Part shown: piece by piece, positions 35,252 to 44,679 of the stretch
Layout of the letters: each line of letters begins with the position of its first letter
Numbering within the stretch: position 1 is the stretch's first letter
Source of the DNA: Paenibacillaceae bacterium
Lineage (GTDB): Bacteria; Bacillota; Bacilli; Paenibacillales; NBRC-103111
DNA: 64,000 nt
NCBI GenBank assembly: GCA_029256185.1
Contig: JAQSYI010000005.1
Location: 1 to 64,000, forward strand
Direction: 5' to 3'
Notes under the pieces: model-generated
Databases searched by the model: none
What the model was told of the DNA's origin: nothing
The model's input: the letters and a program-made list of their open reading frames with translations, nothing else
Position numbers and translations under genes: made by a program

Positions 35252-36748
35252 CTATTTCCTCCCGTCCTCCGGCTCTCTGCCGCTGCCGCCCATTTGCTTC
35301 AGCTCCTCGGTCAGCTCATCCAACTGCCTGAAGCTCGCCACAATGTCGCTGACCTTGCCATGCTGATTTTGGATGCTGACGGATATTTCCTGGACGGAAG
35401 CCGTGGTCTGCTCCGTAATAGCCGAGATCTGCTCCATCTCCTCCGCGATCTGCTCGTAAGCGCGGAGCATCTTTTCCGCGGCAGCCTCGGTCTGCTCCGA
35501 TTGCCGGTCGGCCGCCTCCGAATTGTCCAGAATCCGGTTCATGATGCCGTTGACCTGGGAGGCCGATGCTCCGCTCTGTCCGGCAGCCTCCATTGCCAAT
35601 GCCGCTTGTCTGGTCAATTCCTCGGCCTTATGCTGAATGCCTTGAAGAATTCGGGAAATCTCCTCCGTCTGCCTGCTTGAGCTCTCTGCCAGCTTGCGCA
35701 CCTCGCCTGATACAACGGCGAATCCCCGACCGTGCTCCCCGGCCCTGGCAGCCTCGATGGCCGCATTGAGCGCAAGCAGATTGGTCTGCTTGGATATATC
35801 GGCGATAGCGCTTAGAATATCGCTGATTTGGGCGGTCTGCTCATGCAGCTCATTGACCATCTGCAAGGTCAGGGAACTGATCCGCTCCATCTGTACGGTT
35901 TCCTGCGACAAGGCCACCGCTTCCCCGCTTCCTTCCCGCACAAGGCTTACATTCTCTGCACTAAGCTTGCGCATGGTCTGTGAGCCGCCGGATACCTCCT
36001 TCACCACTTCCTCCACACTGCGCATGCCCTCCGCTATTTCCGCCACACTCGCAGCATGAACATCCATCCCCGCGCTGATCTGCCGGAAGGAGGAATTGAT
36101 CTCCCGGGAGATATCTTCCGTTGCGGCAATATTGTTCTTTAGGCCGGAGCTGAAGCGGTTGGTGGCGACGGCGGCCTCCCTCATCTTCAACAGCATTTCG
36201 TCGCTTGCGCTCTTGGCGGTGCGGGTGCTTTTTTCCTGGGCCAGGACGCGGCCTTGGAAATCATGGCCGAATTTGCCGGCAGCGACCAGAGCAGCCACTG
36301 TCATGACAAACATCAGATTGATCTGGAGCGGATCAAGGGTGCCGTAGATTTTCTCGCTGTAATAATCATTGAACGCGTAGAGATTGGTAAGAAACAGTCC
36401 GGAAATTCCGGCAAACAAGACCGGCTTGTGCTCATTGTAGAGCATCATGATGCCCACATTGACGTAAACCATTAAGTAGGTGGTAATAACCGGACCCGAC
36501 CAGATTAACAGATGGGTAAGCACCGTCACGATTAACGAAATCAGGTACATGATGTAATGGGGAACCCATTTCTTATAAGCCAGGAAGGTGGTGACTCCGC
36601 AAGCGGAAAATCCGACACCGGCGAGCAGACCCATGGACAATGCCGAGACCCCGCTCAGAACCTGACTAGCCAGCCCGATGGCCAGCATGAACCAGATAAT
36701 AATGACAAGTAATTTGTTGCGTTTATGTATGATTTCTTCTTGCTCCAT
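35252..36748 (-). CDS. methyl-accepting chemotaxis protein with integral-membrane sensor
   Basis: 498 residues. The N-terminal half has about five to six membrane helices ([17 protein letters not shown] onward) instead of an extracellular domain, and no clear HAMP. The C-terminal half is a chemotaxis signalling coiled coil with the conserved tip [20 protein letters not shown] and [16 protein letters not shown]. It would relay membrane or intracellular cues to CheA/CheW. ATG 36748 with GGGAG upstream is chosen over a longer open frame. Single gene, convergent with glpX. Confidence 0.9.
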   Translation of the reverse strand: MEQEEIIHKRNKLLVIIIWFMLAIGLASQVLSGVSALSMGLLAGVGFSACGVTTFLAYKKWVPHYIMYLISLIVTVLTHLLIWSGPVITTYLMVYVNVGIMMLYNEHKPVLFAGISGLFLTNLYAFNDYYSEKIYGTLDPLQINLMFVMTVAALVAAGKFGHDFQGRVLAQEKSTRTAKSASDEMLLKMREAAVATNRFSSGLKNNIAATEDISREINSSFRQISAGMDVHAASVAEIAEGMRSVEEVVKEVSGGSQTMRKLSAENVSLVREGSGEAVALSQETVQMERISSLTLQMVNELHEQTAQISDILSAIADISKQTNLLALNAAIEAARAGEHGRGFAVVSGEVRKLAESSSRQTEEISRILQGIQHKAEELTRQAALAMEAAGQSGASASQVNGIMNRILDNSEAADRQSEQTEAAAEKMLRAYEQIAEEMEQISAITEQTTASVQEISVSIQNQHGKVSDIVASFRQLDELTEELKQMGGSGREPEDGRK

Positions 36749-36860
36749 TGCCGCACTCCCTCGACTTCCTGCAATAAGCCGGCCCTCTGTCCAATGGCCG
36801 TTCTCGCATTTTTTATTCACATTCTCCCATGATAACATTTTTCATAGGATTTGTAAGTGA

Positions 36861-36866
36861 TATAAT
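36861..36866 (+). promoter_or_regulatory. -10 element upstream of ynfA
   Basis: TATAAT preceded at 16 bases by TTTTCA; 48 nt before the ynfA start. The only promoter-like match in the divergent receptor/ynfA gap. Confidence 0.5.
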
Positions 36867-36913
36867 GGCATCAAGCTTGTTTGCCGGTATCATTTTCGGA
36901 GGAGGAAAAATCG

Positions 36914-37243
36914 TTGTTCAGAGCCGTTATCTTGTTCATTCTGGCCGGTCTGGCCGAGATTGGCGGAGGTTATCTCGTGTGGCTGTGGCTGAAGGAGGGC
37001 AAGCCCTTCATGTACGGCATTATCGGCAGTGTTGTGCTGGTCGTCTACGGTGTGCTTCCTACCCTGCAGAGCTTCCCCAGCTTTGGAAGGGTGTACGCCG
37101 CATATGGCGGTGTCTTCATTATTCTGGCGGTTCTGTGGGGGTGGGGAGTGGACAAGAAAACCCCGGATCTCTATGACTGGATCGGAGCGGTGATCTGTCT
37201 GGTGGGGGTATCCATTATGCTGTGGGCTCCCCGCCAGGGATAG
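36914..37243 (+). CDS. ynfA: YnfA/UPF0060 family small membrane protein
   Basis: 109 residues with four membrane helices ([20 protein letters not shown] as the first; [34 protein letters not shown] at the end). Length and all family landmarks match YnfA, a four-helix protein related to small multidrug resistance transporters; some homologues export drugs or dyes. TTG 36914 eight bases after GGAGGAGG gives the standard N-terminus; the in-frame ATG further up would add unrelated residues. Confidence 0.92.
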   Translation: MFRAVILFILAGLAEIGGGYLVWLWLKEGKPFMYGIIGSVVLVVYGVLPTLQSFPSFGRVYAAYGGVFIILAVLWGWGVDKKTPDLYDWIGAVICLVGVSIMLWAPRQG

Positions 37244-37286
37244 ACGGACCCGGACCAGGCGGCAATTGCCGCGCCGGTGTACAAAA

Positions 37287-37334
37287 AAAACTCCTTGCTC
37301 CGGCATAAGGCTCACTTAACCGGCAAGGAGTTTT
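37287..37334. terminator. terminator between ynfA and the small minus-strand gene
   Basis: Arms AAAACTCCTTGC / GCAAGGAGTTTT with an inner CCGG/CCGG stem. A-rich on one side and T-rich on the other, so it works for both convergent genes. Confidence 0.82.
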
Positions 37335-37362
37335 CTGTGCGGTACCATCGGGCTTCCCCGCT

Positions 37363-37644
37363 TCAATAGGGTTTTGCTCCGCTGTCAGTCATGATCTTGT
37401 CCGCTGCACCCTTGATCAGAGAACAATTGACCAGGACCGGCTTGGATTCGCATACCAGAATCAGCATGCCCGTCCGTACATCCCACGAGTACGAGAATCC
37501 GACCTGCATCCCCGCCACCTTAAGGGAGAATCTTCCAGAAGATGAATTAGGTATGGATGCCCCGTATTGTTTTCCTAAATTTTGTAAGGATTGGTATACA
37601 CCAGGAGTTACATTTCGGTATTTCCACGCCCCGCACGCCGCCAT
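37363..37644 (-). CDS. small protein of unknown function
   Basis: 93 residues starting MAACGAWKYRNVTPGVYQSL; moderately hydrophobic C-terminal half with MLILVCESKPVLVNCSLIKG. No recognised domain or signal peptide. AAGGAG at about ten bases supports ATG 37644; a GTG six bases earlier is an alternative. It lies 98 nt after the SsuC-like gene start-to-end direction and is closed by the 37287-37334 terminator, so it may be the last gene of the same minus-strand transcript. Confidence 0.55.
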   Translation of the reverse strand: MAACGAWKYRNVTPGVYQSLQNLGKQYGASIPNSSSGRFSLKVAGMQVGFSYSWDVRTGMLILVCESKPVLVNCSLIKGAADKIMTDSGAKPY

Positions 37645-37741
37645 TTTCACCCAGCTCCTTATAATAAGGTTTTCTCTAAAGTGTATGAACGGTGGCTTGG
37701 CTATAGTGACACCCATTTTATCCCACTATCCCCAGTCGGCA

Positions 37742-38518
37742 TTATCTCCTTGCCGGAGCGGAATGAATCACGCCATATCGGTACAGCACCTTCCGTCCGA
37801 ACAGACCGAATGCCCGGTCGGTGAGGAATCCCATTAGCCCCAGACTGATCAGCCCCACGAAGATCCAGTCGGTCCGGAAGTACAGCCGGGAGTTCCAGAT
37901 CAGATACCCCACCCCTTCATTTGCGGCGATCATCTCCGCCCCGATAATGGCCATATAGGAGGTGCCCATGGCCAGCCTCACCCCTGTGAATATGTACGGA
38001 GTTGTCGCCGGAACCACTACATGCAGCAGAATCTGCCACTCGGACGCTCCCATGCTGCGGGCGGCGCGAATCTTATCCTCCTCCACCGACAGCACTCCCG
38101 TCAAGGTATTGAGCACAACGATGAACAAGGTAGCGTACATGATCAGCGCAATCTTCGATTGCTCCCCAATCCCGAACCAGACCATGAACAAGGTGATGAA
38201 GGCGATTGGCGGAATAAACCGGATAAAGTTCAGCAGCGGCTCGGCGAATACCCGAATCGCATACACCTTGCCAATCAACAGCCCCACGGGAACCGCCACC
38301 AGGCTGCCCAGCACCCAGCCGGAGAGCACCCGGTAGAAGCTGATGCCGATATAATGAACAAGATCCCCGTCCTGCAGCAGCTCCCACGCCGCCCGGAAGG
38401 TTTGCGCCGGTCCCGGAATAATATCCTCGCCATAGTACAGAGCCGCCAACTGCCAGACGGCAAAGCAGGCGATCCACAGCAAAATCACAACTACCCATTT
38501 TTTCTCCAGTATCTTCAT
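37742..38518 (-). CDS. ABC transporter permease (SsuC/TauC-like)
   Basis: 258-residue BPD-type permease with about six helices (VVILLWIACFAVWQLAALYY first). EAA loop AARSMGASEWQILLHVVVPA. This subgroup serves importers of sulfonates, nitrate, taurine or thiamine precursors. Ribosome site GGTGGGAG precedes ATG 38518. It is last of four co-directed genes (arylsulfotransferase-like, binding protein, ATPase, permease), which points to an organosulfur substrate. Confidence 0.9.
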   Translation of the reverse strand: MKILEKKWVVVILLWIACFAVWQLAALYYGEDIIPGPAQTFRAAWELLQDGDLVHYIGISFYRVLSGWVLGSLVAVPVGLLIGKVYAIRVFAEPLLNFIRFIPPIAFITLFMVWFGIGEQSKIALIMYATLFIVVLNTLTGVLSVEEDKIRAARSMGASEWQILLHVVVPATTPYIFTGVRLAMGTSYMAIIGAEMIAANEGVGYLIWNSRLYFRTDWIFVGLISLGLMGFLTDRAFGLFGRKVLYRYGVIHSAPARR

Positions 38519-38563
38519 TCAGCTCCCACCTGCCGTCCACTCCTGTCTTTTCTTTTTTGCAAC

Positions 38564-39340
38564 CTATTCTTCAAAATGGGCCTGAATGGCGCTGTAATGC
38601 CTGTAAAACTCCGGGGTGGATACATCCCTGGGATAGGAAAGCGGAATATCATAAATATCCGTAATCCGGGAGGAAGGACCCGCCGACATGATTCCCACCC
38701 GCTGTCCCAAGAGAATGGCCTCCTGTATATCGTGAGTGACAAAAATGACCGTCTTGTGGGTTTCCTGCCAGATCTGCACCAGTTCCTTCTGCATGGTCCG
38801 CCTGGTCATGGCATCCAGCGCGCCGAAGGGCTCATCCATCAGCAGAATCGCCGGATCATTGGCCAACACCCTTGCCAGCTGCACCCGCTGCTTCATCCCG
38901 CCGGACAGCTCTTTGGGGAACTTGTTCTCATGGCCGGTCAGCCCAACCATACCAATGTACCGGTCGGAGACGGTCTTGCGTTCAGCCTTGGCCATCTTCT
39001 TCATCTTCAGCCCGAACTCCACGTTCTGGCGGACGGTCAGCCAGGGAAACAGGGAAGAATCCGCCTGCTGGAATACTACTGCACGGTCGCTGCCCGGCTT
39101 GCTGACCTCCCGGTTATCCACCTTCAGATTGCCTCCCGATTTGGAGACGAAGCCTGCAATAATGTTCAGCAGTGTGGATTTGCCGCAGCCGCTGGGACCC
39201 AGCAGGATGAAGAATTCCCCGCCTTTGATCACCAGATTCACGTCTTTGATAATATAAGAAACATCCCCAACCGTCTGCTCCGTATAGCTTTTCTTCAGAT
39301 GCTCAATATAGATGGTGTTGCCGGTTGCCGCCACAGCCAT
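38564..39340 (-). CDS. ABC transporter ATPase (SsuB/TauB-like)
   Basis: 258 residues. Walker A LLGPSGCGKSTLLN, Q-loop VVFQQADSSLFPW, signature ELSGGMKQRVQLAR, Walker B ILLMDEPFGALDAMTRR, His switch FVTHDIQEAILL: a complete active ATPase. ATG 39340 with GGAGGCG eight bases upstream is preferred to an upstream in-frame codon that would add an arginine-rich leader. Drives the adjacent SsuC-like permease. Confidence 0.92.
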   Translation of the reverse strand: MAVAATGNTIYIEHLKKSYTEQTVGDVSYIIKDVNLVIKGGEFFILLGPSGCGKSTLLNIIAGFVSKSGGNLKVDNREVSKPGSDRAVVFQQADSSLFPWLTVRQNVEFGLKMKKMAKAERKTVSDRYIGMVGLTGHENKFPKELSGGMKQRVQLARVLANDPAILLMDEPFGALDAMTRRTMQKELVQIWQETHKTVIFVTHDIQEAILLGQRVGIMSAGPSSRITDIYDIPLSYPRDVSTPEFYRHYSAIQAHFEE

Positions 39341-39397
39341 GCCCAATCGCCTCCGTCGCTTTTTAGCTGCCCGCATCGTTTTTTAGCTGTCTGCAAG

Positions 39398-40534
39398 TTA
39401 TTTATAGGTTACCCGTTGAGGGAATACCCGTTTGAGAGGCTCCAGGTTGATTTTGGCCCCAAGCTCGTAATCGTCCTTGATGATGCCGTTATCCACCATA
39501 TATTTCTTCTGGCTGACGAAGGAATCATAGGACTGCTGCGCAAATCCCACCTCCCAGGTGTTAAAGGGCAGATCCTTCAGCACCGCTTCCTTGGGCAGCT
39601 TGACTTCCTTGTAGAGCAGCTCCGCCACCTCCTCCTGATTGGCCGAGATGAACTTGGAGGTCTCGTCCAGAGCCAGCAGGAAATTGGCGATGGCGTCGGG
39701 ATGCTCCTTCAGCAGGGTATTGGGTACAATGAAGCCGCCGCCGATCCGCACCTGAGTCTGGGACATGTCGGTTAACTGATGCACACCCTCAATCGCGGTA
39801 AACTTCTCCGCCAGTGTAGAGCCGTTGACCCAGGCTGCATCGATCTCCCCTCTCTTGAGCGCCACCAGCGCCTCATCCATGCCTCCCTGTCCGATCACGC
39901 TCACATCCTTCAGCGCCACATTGTGCTCAGCGAGAAATTTATCCCACAGATAGGAGACGAACGTTCCCCGGAAGTTGCTCAGCTTCTTGCCCTTCAGCTC
40001 CTCCGGCTTGTTGATGCCGTCACGGACATAGAGCCGCCACTGGGAGGCGGAGCGCTCGTTGGCCGTGCCGGTGGCGCCGATGATCGAGAAGTCCCCCTTG
40101 CTTACGGCGTTCAGAAGGGGAAATTCCGCTCCGAAAGCAACATCCACCTGCTTGATGAACAGCGAGTTTATCCCTTCCGCCGGTGTTGCGAACACTACCA
40201 GTTCGGCCTCGATTCCGTATTTTTTGAAAATCCCCTTGCTGATCGCGGTGCGGAAGACGGGATTGGTGTTGATATCGGCAATCTTGATCTTCACCGGATC
40301 AAGCGCCGGCTTCGCTGCGGCCCCGGTTGGAGCCGCTGTTGTCGCGCTCGCGGGTAAGGCTGTTGTCCCGCTTGCTGCGGAAGCGGCATTGGCGGCCGCA
40401 GCGCCGGATGGGGATAAGGCGGGTGATGAAGCTTCCACTCCGGCAGTTTTGTTGTTTGCCCCGCAGCCGGCAAGCACAGTGGATAACGCAAGCACCAGAA
40501 TCACGGCGAGAATGGAATATTTGCTCCTTTTCAT
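39398..40534 (-). CDS. ABC transporter substrate-binding lipoprotein (SsuA/NMT1-like)
   Basis: 378 residues. Signal with lipobox LAGC (Cys near 24), then a 50-residue Ala/Ser/Pro linker and an SsuA/THI5-type binding domain starting KIKIADINTNPVFRTAISKG. Binds the imported compound outside the membrane; with the neighbouring arylsulfotransferase-like gene a sulfonate or sulfate ester is the likely ligand. TGAGGT upstream of ATG 40534. Confidence 0.9.
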   Translation of the reverse strand: MKRSKYSILAVILVLALSTVLAGCGANNKTAGVEASSPALSPSGAAAANAASAASGTTALPASATTAAPTGAAAKPALDPVKIKIADINTNPVFRTAISKGIFKKYGIEAELVVFATPAEGINSLFIKQVDVAFGAEFPLLNAVSKGDFSIIGATGTANERSASQWRLYVRDGINKPEELKGKKLSNFRGTFVSYLWDKFLAEHNVALKDVSVIGQGGMDEALVALKRGEIDAAWVNGSTLAEKFTAIEGVHQLTDMSQTQVRIGGGFIVPNTLLKEHPDAIANFLLALDETSKFISANQEEVAELLYKEVKLPKEAVLKDLPFNTWEVGFAQQSYDSFVSQKKYMVDNGIIKDDYELGAKINLEPLKRVFPQRVTYK

Positions 40535-40564
40535 ATGGACCTCAGGCCTCCTGTTTCGTAATTT

Positions 40565-42004
40565 CTAATCATTCTTCCTCAAAATTTCATCGGATCTCGC
40601 TACGCAGAGGGCGCCCTCTTCATAAGATGTGCTCTCGATGGACACGACGGATTCCGCCCTGCCCACAGCCGCACCGGGAACCCGGAACTGTGCCACGTCA
40701 ATGGGTTCAATAGCCGTTTCTACCGGGCGCTCCAGTTGGGGCACCCATTCATAGGGCGCACGGTAAGCCCGGTACACCATATTGGAGTTGCGCTTATTTT
40801 TGTAGGGAGAGATATATTCCCATACCAGCTCATGCTCTGCCGTCACTTCAAAAATCCGGCCATCGGCTCCTTCGGTAATCAGCGTATTGCCATTGGGAAG
40901 ACGCTGGGCGGAGCTGATATATGGGCTGTAAAAGCGGTAGGAATCCAGCGGAGCCTGAAAGCCCGCTTCTGTCGGCGTATATTGCCACTCGATCTCAAGC
41001 GTGGCAGGATTAATCTCCAGCACCCGGGAATGGTCACGGAGCGCATTCTTCTGGCCTGTAGGCGAGCCGGGATTGGGCAGACCGTATCCGCCCCAGCCGC
41101 CGTTGTCGAATACCAGCAGATTGCCCTCGCCGGGCAGCCCACGGGGGATGATATGGGCGTGGTGCTGGCCGATGATCCAGCCGAGATGCGCAGTTTCGGG
41201 AGTGGAGTAGTCAGGTCCCAGCTTCCAGACAATGGCCCCTGTTTTTTTGTCAATAATCGCAATGATATTGCTCTCCCGGGCATCCCAGATAATATTGTCC
41301 GGATGGAACCGCTCATCACCCTGATCATAGAACCGGTTCGGCCCCAGCACCGACATGGAATTGATATGCATCCAGTCTCCCGCATTATTGCCGAAGAAGC
41401 GGGTATTAGGGTCCTCCGCCAGGGTCCTGCGGGCGTCCGCATCGAAGCCCAACTCGGCAAAATGGTCACTGCACACCCATTCCCAAACAATGTTGCCCTC
41501 CCAGTCCACTTCAATAATGCTGTCATCCAGCAGCGGATGGGAAGAAATCTCCGGTCTCGCCACATCCTTGTGGACCAGGATCAGGGTATTGCCGCTGTTC
41601 ACCTGAGGCTCGCTGCCGGGCGCATAATACCCCGTTGTACTGCCCTCCCGCTGATAATCATGGTGCGCCCTGGCCATCCATTGAGGCTCATGCCCCGGGT
41701 CTTCGATATACTCGTATTTGTTGAAGCGCCAGACCACATTGCCCTCCCAATCCACCTGCACCAAGTCCACTTCATCCTGGAAGCCGTAGCGGGGGTCCCG
41801 CTCCCCGGTGCTGCCGAATACGAAGCCGCCGGGCAGCAGCTTGTTGGGGAAGCCTCTCAGCCCCTGCCACAGATGCACTTCCCTGCCGTTCATGTCAATA
41901 AGCAACGCCCCTTGCTCCGCCGCCTGAAAAATGGTATAACCGCTCCATGCCTTCTCCCGGTTGTATACGGTAACGCCTGTTGGATAAATGCTGGGATGTC
42001 CCAT
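40565..42004 (-). CDS. arylsulfotransferase-family (ASST) beta-propeller protein
   Basis: 479 residues of the aryl-sulfate sulfotransferase superfamily, which move sulfate between phenolic esters without PAPS. Seen: repeated propeller strands with Asp-Trp-Glu-Gly turns (VQVDWEGNVVWRFNKYEYIE, IEVDWEGNIVWEW), histidines in ARAHHDYQ, DWMHINSMS and IGQHHAHIIPRG that match family catalytic positions, and NGNTLITEGADGRIFEV. No signal peptide, unlike the periplasmic enterobacterial enzymes, so it would act in the cytoplasm. First gene of the SsuABC-like group. A two-hairpin leader element precedes it. Confidence 0.85.
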   Translation of the reverse strand: MGHPSIYPTGVTVYNREKAWSGYTIFQAAEQGALLIDMNGREVHLWQGLRGFPNKLLPGGFVFGSTGERDPRYGFQDEVDLVQVDWEGNVVWRFNKYEYIEDPGHEPQWMARAHHDYQREGSTTGYYAPGSEPQVNSGNTLILVHKDVARPEISSHPLLDDSIIEVDWEGNIVWEWVCSDHFAELGFDADARRTLAEDPNTRFFGNNAGDWMHINSMSVLGPNRFYDQGDERFHPDNIIWDARESNIIAIIDKKTGAIVWKLGPDYSTPETAHLGWIIGQHHAHIIPRGLPGEGNLLVFDNGGWGGYGLPNPGSPTGQKNALRDHSRVLEINPATLEIEWQYTPTEAGFQAPLDSYRFYSPYISSAQRLPNGNTLITEGADGRIFEVTAEHELVWEYISPYKNKRNSNMVYRAYRAPYEWVPQLERPVETAIEPIDVAQFRVPGAAVGRAESVVSIESTSYEEGALCVARSDEILRKND

Positions 42005-42021
42005 TGATAGCCACTCCTTAG

Positions 42022-42079
42022 AGTTTTGAGTTCAGTGCCGGAATTGGCGGCAACTGCGAAAAAGTCACTTCGAAAGCAT
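42022..42079 (-). promoter_or_regulatory. two-hairpin leader element, copy 2 (arylsulfotransferase-like gene)
   Basis: In the gene's direction: CGAA..TTTTTCG hairpin, TGCCG-CCAATTC-CGGCA hairpin, AACTCAAAACT, then AAGGAG. The second stem differs in sequence from the copies at 21529 and 46728 but still pairs, which suggests the structure is kept. Confidence 0.65.
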
Positions 42080-42133
42080 ATACGTTAGTATGATGGGGTC
42101 GGGGCGGGAGGCAATTGCCCCATCGGCTCCCGG

Positions 42134-42814
42134 TTAATAAGTAAAATATTTGTTGGCATCCGGTCTCCGCTGAACCGACTTCGGCGCAGGCTGTTCCTGT
42201 TCTTGGGCTTGCCCCGGAACTTGCCCTTGCTCTCCGGCTGGCTTTAGCGGTTGCTCCAGTTCCCGTCCGCCAACCGGCGTTATCGCTTGCCCGGACGTTT
42301 CGCCTGCCGCATGTTGCTGCATCTGACGCGCTGAGTTACTCTCTGCCAGCTTCAGAATCGCGGAAGAGAAATGCTCCAGATTATCGAAGATCCGCCGGTA
42401 AAACTCCGCTTGCTGCTGCAATTCGTCCTCCGTGAAGCCTTCGAACAACACCGCAATACAATGAAGCCCGATATTTCCATTGCGGACAAGGAAATCCTTA
42501 CCTTTGTCGGTTACACTCAGGAAAACCGTTCTCCTGTCTTCCTCCAAGCGTCTGCGCCAGGCCAGGCCCGCCTCCTCCAACTTATCCGACAAGGCCGTTA
42601 CGGCGCCGGAGGTAAAGTCGAACTCCTCCGCCAGATCGCCAAGCCGCTGCTCCCCATCCCTCTCCAGCTTGCGGAGAATCATGAATGCCGGCAGCGTCAT
42701 GCCTTCCACTGTAATCTTGTCTCTCTCTTTTACAAACCTGCGGACCATCTTGCGAAAATACCAGTCCGCTTCCTCCAGCAATAGCCACTGTTTGTCTTCC
42801 ACGCTGCTCCTCAT
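42134..42814 (-). CDS. MarR-family transcriptional regulator
   Basis: 226 residues; winged helix DLAEEFDFTSGAVTALSDKL with wing RRRLEEDRRTVFLSVTDKG, followed by a dimerisation helix and a long Gln/Pro/Glu-rich tail (about residues 165-226) unusual for MarR proteins. ATG 42814 directly abuts AGGAGGT, so GTG 42802 is a fair alternative. Upstream of the arylsulfotransferase-like gene in the same direction, it probably controls that group and itself through the palindrome at 42848-42868. Confidence 0.9.
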   Translation of the reverse strand: MRSSVEDKQWLLLEEADWYFRKMVRRFVKERDKITVEGMTLPAFMILRKLERDGEQRLGDLAEEFDFTSGAVTALSDKLEEAGLAWRRRLEEDRRTVFLSVTDKGKDFLVRNGNIGLHCIAVLFEGFTEDELQQQAEFYRRIFDNLEHFSSAILKLAESNSARQMQQHAAGETSGQAITPVGGRELEQPLKPAGEQGQVPGQAQEQEQPAPKSVQRRPDANKYFTY

Positions 42815-42847
42815 ACCTCCTGAACCCGGTTCTCTCTTGAAGTGAAT

Positions 42848-42868
42848 TTAATTAATCTCATTAATTAA
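42848..42868. promoter_or_regulatory. candidate MarR operator (perfect palindrome)
   Basis: TTAATTAAT-CTC-ATTAATTAA, 9-bp perfect arms, 34 nt before the MarR start codon. AT-rich palindromes of this size are typical autoregulatory MarR sites. Confidence 0.6.
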
Positions 42869-43050
42869 TGAACAGTGAAGTAATTCGCCAAAAAAATTAT
42901 GTCCACTCTAACCGCCTATGGAAGGGGCTGTGCTGCTCCCAAACTATTTCGGACACTCTCCCTTTGGCTCAGGACCATGATGCGGCGATCTGCATCAGTC
43001 ATAGTTTCTCTCCCCGGTGTCCCCCTTCCGCTTGCCTGACCTGAAATAAA

Positions 43051-43081
43051 AAACACAGCAAGCCTAAGGCACGCTGTGTTT
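43051..43081. terminator. orphan terminator-like hairpin
   Basis: Stem AAACACAGC / GCTGTGTTT, 13-nt loop. It is not adjacent to the end of any called gene: the MarR gene points away and the next gene ends at 43600. Confidence 0.55.
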
Positions 43082-43290
43082 CCGGTGGTCCGGTCAACAT
43101 ATTGTATAATTCCGATTTATTTACTTGGATAAGTGAATTCTAGCACGGGTTTTTGTTTCCGTCAACAGAAAATTGAGAAGAAGCTGGCGGTATAATATCT
43201 TCTTTCGCATACCACACATGAGGCGGAGATAAACGGGAAGGCGTTCTAGCGTTCTAGCTGCATGGATGCCTTCTCCCCATCGGCCGCGAA

Positions 43291-43490
43291 ATAATAAGGG
43301 AAGCGGTTTTCCTTTATGCACCACGATACCTGCCCAATGGCGCATATAAGGGAGCGGTTTTTCCGCTATTCCCTGTTTTTCCCCTCCGTCGAAGCCCTCA
43401 GCCCGGCAATAAGGGAAAATGGAGGGTCTTATCTGCATTTCCGGCTCTCCAACCGGACAAATAAGAGAAATTCACTTCCCTTATTTCCGA
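43291..43490. repeat. AATAAGGGAA-family intergenic repeats, cluster 2
   Basis: Copies near 43293 (AATAAGGGAAGCGGTTTTCC), 43349 (ATAAGGGAGCGGTTTTTCC), 43411 and 43485 (inverted CCCTTATTTCC). Same family as 3379-3625 and 55578-55718; it lies downstream of the low-complexity hydrolase gene. Confidence 0.7.
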
Positions 43491-43599
43491 ATCTCTTTCT
43501 AGCCGCCAACGCAACCTGTTTATCGGTACAGGGGGAGGTTTGCCTCCTGGCAGCGGTCCTTTTCTTACAAAGACGGTACGCCTTGAATTGGATTATTCT

Positions 43600-44679
43600 C
43601 TAAAACCAACTCTCTCTGATATAGCTCCAGACTGCGGCTGTCGTATGCTCCAGATTAGTACGTCCTGCGGCATCAACAAGGCGTGTCCGGAAATAATCCC
43701 GGTGTCCCCCCACAATAGGCAAGGGAATCATGATTCCGGGTTTCCCATAAACAGGACTTCCGAATCCCGTACCCGTCTCGCTGTCATAGCCCCGGGCTGA
43801 CGGACCCGCAGGGATGTTAACCAACTCCTCCATGCCCTCTCCTGCGCCGCTGTGTACACTACTGCCCTCGCTCGTGCCTGTGCTGCTGCCTGCTCTGCCC
43901 TCTTCGCCCTCGCTCGTGCCTGTGCTGCTGCCTGCTCTGCCCTCTTCGCCTCCGGTCACGCCCGTTCCACTGCCTGTTCTATCTACTTCGCCTCCGGTCA
44001 TGCCTGTTCCTCCTGCGCCAGCACCTGCGTTACCGCTTCTCCAGCGCTGCTGCCTCCAGCTTCCAAGCCTGCAGACAGGGTCCTTGCCCGTACCACCCGG
44101 CCTGCATGCGAAGCAGTAGGCTACAGATCCGCTTAAGGCAGGCGGAACCGGACTGCGGGGCGAGCCGATCTGGATCACTAACGCCTGAAGCCCCGGGTTC
44201 CGTTCTTTGAGCAACGCCGCGGCATGCAGTGCCGCTGTCCCGCCGCCGCTGTGGCCTAACAGTACAATGCGCTTCTCTGTCCTTCCCGCCTTGCTTCCCG
44301 CAGGCATTCCCACTCCATTCCTTGCCCGCAGCTCCGCCTCATTCCCTGCCAGTATCTCCGTCTCACTCCCTACCCGTATCTCCTCCACACTCCCTGCCCG
44401 CAGCCCTTCCTCAATCCGCTGCAGTGCGGATAGGCCCCCGATAGAACGGTCCAGTTGGGCAAACGGCAGGCGAATGTCATGCCATACTTCGAGCAACTGT
44501 TTGCGCAGCAAACAGCTCCAATCCCCATAAGGGAAGAGAAGCTCCGCTTCCGTCTGGCAGCCGCTCTCCTGCATCAGCAGCGCCGCAAGCGTCTGGCCGA
44601 ATTCCCTCATGAAGTATGGAGCCGTGCCTACTCCCGCCAGCAGATAAAGTTCAATCCGCTCCTCATTCGCCACGGCCAT
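43600..44679 (-). CDS. putative alpha/beta hydrolase with low-complexity insert
   Basis: About 359 residues. Lipase-like fold hints: ELYLLAGVGTAPYFMREFGQ at the start, nucleophile elbow VLLGHSGGGTAALHAAALL, strand LQALVIQIGSP, and a C-terminal His in VGGHRDYFRTRLVD. Two low-complexity zones interrupt it: an acidic GSVEEIRVGSETEILAGNEA stretch before the nucleophile and a Gly/Ser/Thr/Glu repeat (GRAGSSTGTSEGEE twice) after it. ATG 44679 lies inside the last codons of the M48 protease gene (17-nt overlap), so translation is coupled. The substrate is unknown; the inserts may have grown by slippage. Confidence 0.7.
   Translation of the reverse strand: MAVANEERIELYLLAGVGTAPYFMREFGQTLAALLMQESGCQTEAELLFPYGDWSCLLRKQLLEVWHDIRLPFAQLDRSIGGLSALQRIEEGLRAGSVEEIRVGSETEILAGNEAELRARNGVGMPAGSKAGRTEKRIVLLGHSGGGTAALHAAALLKERNPGLQALVIQIGSPRSPVPPALSGSVAYCFACRPGGTGKDPVCRLGSWRQQRWRSGNAGAGAGGTGMTGGEVDRTGSGTGVTGGEEGRAGSSTGTSEGEEGRAGSSTGTSEGSSVHSGAGEGMEELVNIPAGPSARGYDSETGTGFGSPVYGKPGIMIPLPIVGGHRDYFRTRLVDAAGRTNLEHTTAAVWSYIRESWF

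Larger units (their letters stand above)
42869..43599. other. gene-free region with terminator and repeats
   Basis: Holds an orphan terminator-like hairpin at 43051-43081 and AATAAGGGAA-family repeats at 43291-43490. No gene with a ribosome site is visible; an ancestral gene may have been lost. Confidence 0.5.

Noticed and set aside
38021..39775. Long plus-strand open frame opposite the SsuABC-type genes
   Set aside because: Antisense of three identified transporter genes; low-complexity His/Gln/Gly/Arg content typical of shadows in GC-rich DNA.
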